From: Saussurea involucrata
Lineage: Eukaryota; Streptophyta; Magnoliopsida; Asterales; Asteraceae
Assembly (NCBI GenBank): GCA_033807775.1
Contig: CM066321.1
Location: 249,786,422 to 249,850,421 of the forward strand
Direction of reading: 5' to 3'
DNA: 64,000 nucleotides
Part shown: positions 22,501 to 30,600 of the stretch, in pieces
Position numbering within the stretch: the stretch's first letter is position 1
Layout of the letters: every line of letters begins with the position of its first letter
Made by a program: the position numbers and the translations under genes
Notes under the pieces: generated by a model
Seen by the model: the letters and a program-made list of their open reading frames with translations, nothing else
Told to the model about the DNA's origin: nothing
Database searches by the model: none

Positions 22501-25500
22501 CGGATTTGACATGGTGTTAGTGGTGGTGGACCGACTGACTAAATACACGCATTTCTTGGCGTTAAAACACCCGTTTACGGCATCCATGGTGGCTGCGATA
22601 TTCATCAAGGAAATTGTCCGACTTCATGGGTTCCCGGCGACTATTGTCTCGGACCGGGATAAGATCTTCTTGAGCATCTTTTGGAAGGAGTTGTTCCGAC
22701 TCCAAGGAACCACACTCTTACGGAGCACGGCATATCACCCGCAAACGGACGGGCAGTCGGAGATTGTTAATAAAACGGTCGAAACGTATTTACGATGTTT
22801 CATTAATGGAAATCCTCGAAAATGGGTGAACTACTTACCGTGGGCGGAGTTTTGGCATAACACGTCTTACCATTCCTCATCAAAATGTACGCCTTTCAAG
22901 GCATTGTATGGTCGAGATCCTCCCAAACTGGTGCGAACCCTACCGGGAAGCACCGGGGTGCCTTCTCTCGAGGAGCAGTTGTTGGACAGAGACGCTGTAC
23001 TCGATGAATTACGTGCTCACCTGCTTCGAGCTCAGCAGGTGATGAAACAGATGGCAGACAAGTCACGACGGGATGTGGAGTTCCAAGTAGGGGAGAGAGT
23101 GTATCTCAAGCTCCAGCCGTATAGGCAGAGATCTATGGCCAAAAGACCCTTCCAGAAGTTAGCGTCACGCTATTATGGGCCATTTCGGATACTCGAGCGA
23201 ATCGGCAAGGTAGCCTATAAGCTACAGTTTCCAGACACTGCCCGTATCCACCCCTTTTTTCACGTTTCACAGCTGAAGAAAGCCGTAGGGGAACGAAACG
23301 TGTCATCTTCTTTGCCTCCCCAATTGTCAGGAGATTTGGAGTTAGAAGTCACACCCGAAGGATTGTTGGATGTTCGTTCGGGTAACACGGGAAACGGACA
23401 GCACCTTGAAGTCTTGTTGAAGTGGAAGGACTTGCCAGAATCAGAAGCTACGTGGGAGGACTTCACCACTATGTGTCACTTGTTCCCTGATTTTCACCTT
23501 GAGGACAAGGTGGCTCTTTGGGGAGCGGGTAATGTTAGACATGTGCCAATTCAGTTTACGTATAGTAGGAGGAGGAAACGTGGGGGACCACTACAAGTGA
23601 ATGAGTTGGGGACCACTTTAATGGGAGGAAAGAGCTGTGAGTAAGTCTGTTACACGGAGTAAGTTTGTTAAGGGAATTTTGGGGTTTTTATTCAATAAAG
23701 CTAGTATATAGCAAGGGGTGTGGGGAGTATTAGTTTTCATGCAGAGATTTATATTGTAATTCCTTGGAGAGAATGGCCTCTCGAACTGCCATAGCCTTTT
23801 ACCCTGTTAATGGTTAACCATTCAGCCATTGCAGATTTCCCCCCTGTTCACTTTTTAGCCTTTCTCATTAAATAACAATTCCTTCCAGTGTGTTGTTTTT
23901 TGTTCAGTGTAATCAGCTCACAACAATTACATGTGGATAATTTTTTTTTCAGAGATATAGCTGGATTATACATAACCTTTAACAATTAACTTCAGGACAA
24001 ATTATGCCAAAACTGTAAAGACTGCACGTTGGGAGTACAGTACACGTCCTGTTTATGGGTGGGGCGATGCGGCGTCTAGACAGAAGTCGACAGCCGGTTG
24101 GCTTGCTGCTTTTCCTGTATTTGAACCTCATTGGCAAATATGCATGGCTGGTGGACTCTCAACAGGCAAAACTTTTTCTTTTTTGCCTTTTTCCTTGGTT
24201 GAATATTCATATCTTATTTTATCTAAATTCTAATAAGGCGAAGGGTCGTGTGAGAAGTTGAGGTTAACGTGGGAAGTGGATGTGAACTGATCACTTTTAA
24301 TCAAATGCCCTCCCATGAATTGCGGCATAGAAGAGAATTGATCCGATGCATATCGGTGCATCTTATCCCAATGTGCATTCATTTCTCTTCCATCGGTTGA
24401 TAGCCACTTCTCACGCTAACCTCAACTTCTAACTGGAACCAAACCCTTGATTTATATGGCAAAGGATCGTGTGAGAAGTTGAGGTTAACGTGAGAAGCGT
24501 GAGAAGTGGATGTGAATCGTTGATCACTTTTAATCAAATGCCCTCCCATGAATTGCGGCTTAGAAGGGAATTGATCCGGTGCATCTCATCCTAATATGTA
24601 TCCATTTCTCATCCTAATGTGTATCCATTTCTCATCCAACGGTTGATAACCACTTCTCACGTTAACCTTAACTTCTCACCGGAACCCAACCCATTTTAAT
24701 AATCACTTATCTTTCCAATCTATTTGTTTGTTTTGGCTAATTGTTGCTTTTGAAAAAGCTACTCGTAGAACATATATACGTGATACGTTATTAATTATAG
24801 TGGAAATGGTCAAGTATAAGGTAGCAAGCATATGAAGAAAATTCCAAGTTTGTTCTATATCATTAACACTTCTGAAGTTGGAGCATTTATATTTTACATC
24901 CCAACTTGCCACAAATATTTTCGACCTTCTAGAAAGGCTTCATCAACATATGGTCTACCTAATGTGTGAAGTCACTTGAACCAACTCAATAGGAGGTTCA
25001 TGAGAAGTACCGACCAATGTTATCATGAATAAAATGATAATCCACATCAATAAGCTTTTACACTAATGGCATATCTTGTTATATGCACATCTAAGTAACA
25101 TGTAATGATCTAACTCCAATGGTTTTCAAGAACGTTCGAGGGATACGCCTTGAGGTGAGGCGGTCCAAAACCGTTCATGAGGCGGCGTGGTCCCTGGACG
25201 CTTTGAGGCATGAGGCGTTTCTGAGGCGCACACTTCAGTTGATGCTACCTTGAACGATGAAAGCATGGTGAGTTGAATTCTTTACTTTTTTTTCGAAGTA
25301 AAGTGACTAAAGTCAAACACTCAAAGTAAAAGGTAATTGTACTTTTAATATTTAAAAGTACAAAAAAACCTTTTTAGGATGTCCTTTATGTCTTCCTAAT
25401 CAAAAGATAAACCAGACATTTCCATTCTTACCCTCTTCTCCTCCTACTTTCTTCTCCTCTAAGCATTGAGAATCCCTCTCCAAGACCCTTTTTTTTCCTT

Positions 25501-27587
25501 CTCCATTTCTTACTTCTTCCTCTCTCAAGAAAATATTCTTCTCAAGAGGAATCAAGTGTCTATCAAAGACCAACCCAAAAGTAATTTTTTGTTTCTAAAT
25601 TTTGTCCATATTTTTAGTTTATGTATAATGTATTATATTATATATATTTCAATCAAGTATATGTTTCATATCACTATAATAACTATATGTATAATGTATT
25701 TTCTAAGGCTTTAGACTTGTAACTAGTAATTTTATGAATTTATGATGTTTAAAATTTGGTATGGAATTATGTTCTGCTTATTATTAATATTTATGAATTT
25801 TATGTTCTTCAGGGCGTGGAAGGAAAACGCCTCGAGTTCCGATTCCGCCTTTTAAAACGATACCAAGTATCTATTGATTCGTATATTTGACTTTGTAATA
25901 CCTCAAAGTCTATAGCACTATGTCTAAGAAGTCCCTATCTACCGAAAGACATGAGGATTAGAGAAAAGGTTACGTAGCAATTCATTTATTTAGTTATTTT
26001 GTATATAGATAGTTTGCTATCAAGGAAGGGGAGGCTAGGTATGTGTAGAACATTCAAAAGGTTGATATTTGAATCATGAGTTATCTAAAGTATTTGTGTA
26101 AGAAGCCAATGCATTACTTGACTGTGGAACAGAAGCACGTGGAGTAGCTTGTTCTTTAGATGCTCGAAACCTTCAAAGGAAGTTGAATTATTTCTCATTA
26201 GGCTGAATATGTAAGGTCAACTGTCCCAACTTTACCATCCTTCCAGGCTATGCAGTTAATATCGGATATCGGAAACCTGGATATATCGTATATCGGATAT
26301 TGGACCTGGAGGAAATATCGGTGGTAAAATATCGGCTCCGATAGTATTTGTGATATTTTTCGATATTGCAGCGATTTTTTTGACAAAAATATCGGTCTGA
26401 TATACCGATATTTTGGAGATGGGTTTTTTTGGGATTTTTTTTTAATTATTATTGGGCTTTTATATATTTACTTGGGCTTTTTTTAATGATAGTCAACTAG
26501 TCTAAGTTAGGCTTCCATTTTTCCATCGTTCTCTTCTACGGTTCTACCTATTGGTCGACGCCTTCCTCACAGCCATCGAACCTATTGCTTGCGATTAGCT
26601 CGTTTATGAACACTTTTCCTATTTTGTTTTGTGAAACTTGTTTAAGTTGATGTTTTGATGTTGAAACTATATTTTTAATTAATGCATATGATATGTTTAT
26701 GGATGCATACATATATATTATATTGTATATTATATATAATTTTAAGAAATATTATTTGAACCGAATACCGATATATCAACTATTTCAAATATCGGTCCTG
26801 ACTTTTAAGCTGTAACAACATAGCTTCCAGAATACCAAGATTATCCAACCAGTGGCGGAGCCACGTTGGAGCCAGAGAGATCCCAACCATACAGGTGAAA
26901 TCAGGTCTTACCAAATGGAAGGTAAAAGGCCTTGAGTTACATGGTTTGATTCCTATAATTAGGGGCTGGTAACTTATTTTAGCCAAAGAAGATGATGTGG
27001 TGAGAATTGAAAGAAATATAGACGAATGAGAGAGAGCCATGCGGAAAATGGCTGCTGAACAGTTGAAGACGATTTAAGCAAACCTCTTGTGTATAAATCT
27101 TGATCGTTATTTTAATCAATCGGAGTCGGTTGATAGGTTTCCGTGGATGCCAGAGCCGTCGTGCGTAGACAACTTACCATGGACGGTGATGACGAGATAA
27201 CAATTGGTTTTACGGGCTGTTACGACGCCATTAGGTTGAGTGAATCCTACAAAATGGTGTAAATGGATTAGGGTGGCTGCATGTGAGAACAAAATGTACA
27301 CCCAAGGTGTTGGTAAGGTCAGGACCGTGGTCGTACGTCCAAGATTGAACTAAAAGCAAAATGAAAATGATATTGTCAACATATTCAACACCATTTTCGA
27401 CTTGGTTTAGTTTCAATTAAGTTTTCACTAGATGCAGAGATTGCTTAGTAAACTGATAGCTTCATGAATCAACAAATAAGTTGTTTACTTAAATATGGAA
27501 GCCATTTGATTTATTCACACAAACCCAAAAGTTTAGTATCATTTCCACCCAAAACTCATATTTGACTTATTCACACAAACCCGAAAC

Positions 27588-27623
<36 letters not shown>

Positions 27624-30600
27624 AAGATGCCTAGAAAGTTGTAATCATTGTTTAGTTTAGTTGTAAATTAACCAAAATGACAATAGTATCCCTGATAACA
27701 ATGATCACGATCACGTATGGGGACAAAAGGAGGCGACAAAGAAGCGATAGGGAAGACAATTCCTATCGGTGCTCCCCCTGTACTTAAATCCCGGCTCCGC
27801 CCACCCAACAAAGTAGTATTAAGAGCTTAATTGTCTTAGGCTCGCAACTATAGAGAGAATGTTTCAATCTTATCTTGGCGAAACAACCAAGAAATTCAAG
27901 ACTGCAGTTGTCAAGGAATTCTGTGTTTTTAATAAAAGCGACCCCATAACCCAAGAAAAGGAAACATAAGCAGCAAGGACAACAGGAATGGACAAACAAC
28001 TTCATTTCACACCAGAAAACTTGCATGAACAGCCTGCTGATGAACAACTAATCCAGATCTTAGGCAGACAAATTCACTATGAATTCCTAATCTCATTATC
28101 TTTAATTAGAAGCCTTCTGTTCTCATATGTTATACCTTTTTTGGAAAGGGTATCCCAGGCACAGCCCGGACTAATCCCTGGCAATTTTGAAACTTAAAGA
28201 TGTCTTATCAATGTTGAGGACGCCTGGAATCGAACCCTGGGTAGATGGGATATTCCACCACATCACCCAGGGCGATCAACCACTGCGCTACAACCTGATT
28301 GACTAAGTTATACCTTTAAGGTGAAGGATCGTGTGAGAAGTTGAGGTTAATGTGAGAAGTGGATCTGAACCGTTGATCCCTTTTAATCAAATGCCCTCCC
28401 ATGAATTGCGGCTTAGAAGGGAATTGATCCGGTGCATCTTATCTCGGTGCATCTCTTCCTAATGTGTCCATTTCTCATCCAACGGTTGATAGCCACTTCT
28501 CACGCTTCTCACGTTAACCTCAACTTCTCACTGGAACCAAGCCATACCTTTAATGTGTTAGAGTTTCAACGTGTCTGGCCAACTCCAAATATCTAACTGT
28601 TCCTTGATCACATCAACTTTTACGTATGGAATATGATCCACGTGTTATTTGATATTTGGCCAGACATGTAATAATATTATGATGTAATACATGTTCTAGC
28701 TAGGTTGCGCTTTCCGTGCAACAAAAAAATTAGGATTACGAAATATGGTTAGTGCTATTAACTATTAAGAAGACAAATGATAATGGAACTCTAAAATTAT
28801 TTGCTACTAGTTTTACAATTGTCGTAAGCGCTACTTTTTTGGGATTGTAATTTTCATTTTAAAATAATTACTCTTTTCTATTGTTTCAATATATTTAGAG
28901 ATTGGTCAAATCCCTTGTGCGGTACGCTTGTGATTTTTATTTAACTCATATTTTGTAAATCTATTATAATGCGTAATGACTCCCTTCACAAACATTGAAA
29001 ATCCACAACTATTGGTCATGCATATGAAACAAGTGTTATTAATCGTTAAGCCATTAAGCCAAAATGGCTATATGGAATAAGTCAAGCCCCTCACTTGTCC
29101 ACATTAAGCCACCTCAAACAAATTAATGCCAGAAATGCATCAGAAATAATCCAACTCTCTCTCTCTCTCTGCCTCCCTCAAACCCTTCGGTTTCTCGTCC
29201 CTTAATCACATATACTTATCCAGACAAACAACTTAACCCATACAGGGCTGATAGGAAAAAAAAGGTAAACATCTCGTTACTGGTGCATTCAGGATTCTAA
29301 CTTCCAATTTAAGATCTCATGGAATTCGTGTGTGGAAAATAAAGCGAAATGTAAATCTATTTTGGAAACATTTGCTTTGGCTCTGAATGCTTTTTTCCAG
29401 GTTGGATAGAATGGGGTGAACAAAGATTTGAGTTTGAGAATGCCCCTTCTTATTCTGAGAAGAATTGGGGTGGAGGTTTCCCAAGAAAGTGGTTTTGGGT
29501 AAATATCAATCTCCTTTTATGCATCATATATCAATATTTTGCATGTGTGAAAGAGAATCATTTGCATGTTCTTTTATCTTTTTAACAAATTTTATATCTG
29601 CAGGTTCAGTGTAATGTCTTTAAAGGTGCAAGTGGAGAAGTTGGTTTGACTTGTGGAGGTGGACTAAGGCAATTGCCTGGATTAAATGAAACATTTGAGA
29701 ATGCTGCGCTGGTATGAGGTTAATTTGCTTGTCTGGATAAATCTGTCTGTTTGACGGACGGGAGACCAATAGGTTTGAGGGAGGCAAAAGAGAGAGGATT
29801 GGATTATTTCATGGTCTTTCTGGTATGGATTTGTTTAGGATGACTTAATGGGGACAAGTGAGGTGTCATGGCTTATTTCATATAGCCATTTTAACTTAAT
29901 GGCTTAACGATTAAGCCATAAAATAAACACTCATGTATGGCTGAGTGAATAAGACGTACAAACCATTATGCTCATTAAGCTTAAGTAAACAACCCCTTAC
30001 CCTTTCATAAAGTTTGGGTATGGTCATTTTGTTAGTTTGTATTTAATCAAGAATAAAATGGTCCAGAACATTGGCATTAAATCCCGTCTAAAGTCTAAAC
30101 TACAAAGTGGACCTTTCCTTGAGACAAGGGGTTCTTATAAAAAACATATCTGCATTTACAGCAAATATATTGAGATCCATGAAACCATAAGGTGATGATG
30201 AATCAAATTTCTATTATATCATTCTGTTGTTGAGTCATAGGCTTATAGTTTCACATGTGATGATGAATCAAATTTCTATTATATCATTCTGTTGTTGAGT
30301 CTTAGGCTCATAGCTTCACATGTGATGATGAATCCTTATTACTTATTACTCTTTCAGGTTGGAGTTCACTTTGGAGGAGAGTTGTATGAATTTGTTCCTT
30401 GGAATGGAGTTGTTGAGTGGGAAGTTGCTCAGTGGGGTTACTGGCATATAACTGGAGATAATGGAACACATAAGGTGATTATGAATCAAATGATAGGTTA
30501 AGGATCGTGTGAGAAGTTGAGGTTAAGGTGAGAGGCATGAGAAGTGGATATGAACCGTTGATCACTTTTAATCAAATACCCTCCCATGAATTGTGCCTTA

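Larger units (their letters stand above)
19386..23930 (+). mobile_element. Ty3/gypsy chromovirus, 5' truncated
   Basis: Order gag, zinc knuckle, protease, RT, RNase H, integrase, chromodomain-like tail. The 5' LTR, leader and first part of gag are missing: similarity to gag starts abruptly at about 19390. A candidate 3' LTR begins TGTTACACGG at about 23649. Frame breaks include one TGA and small tandem duplications. The integrase half is still a single 565-codon frame. Confidence 0.9.
17917..23995 (+). other. VTE1 intron 4 (6.1 kb)
   Basis: GTGTAT...TCAG. Apart from its first ~200 bp it is occupied by an LTR-like tract and a Ty3/gypsy element. Confidence 0.85.
24166..29400 (+). other. VTE1 intron 5, GC-AG type (5.2 kb)
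   Basis: GCAAAA...TTCCAG. It carries three copies of the GAGAAGTTGAGGTT MITE, a GC-rich-ended repeat, an inverted copy of the ATATCGG MITE, a GGCGGAGCC-ended element, a SINE and one arm of the inverted repeat around exons 6-7. Stretches 24700-25120, 25870-26230 and 28730-29030 show nothing recognisable. Confidence 0.85.

Noticed and set aside
28226..28294. Possible tRNA gene (A and B boxes on the minus strand)
   Set aside because: There is no proper cloverleaf acceptor stem. The boxes are followed by a tRNA-unrelated body and the whole is flanked by an 11-bp target duplication, so it is a SINE.
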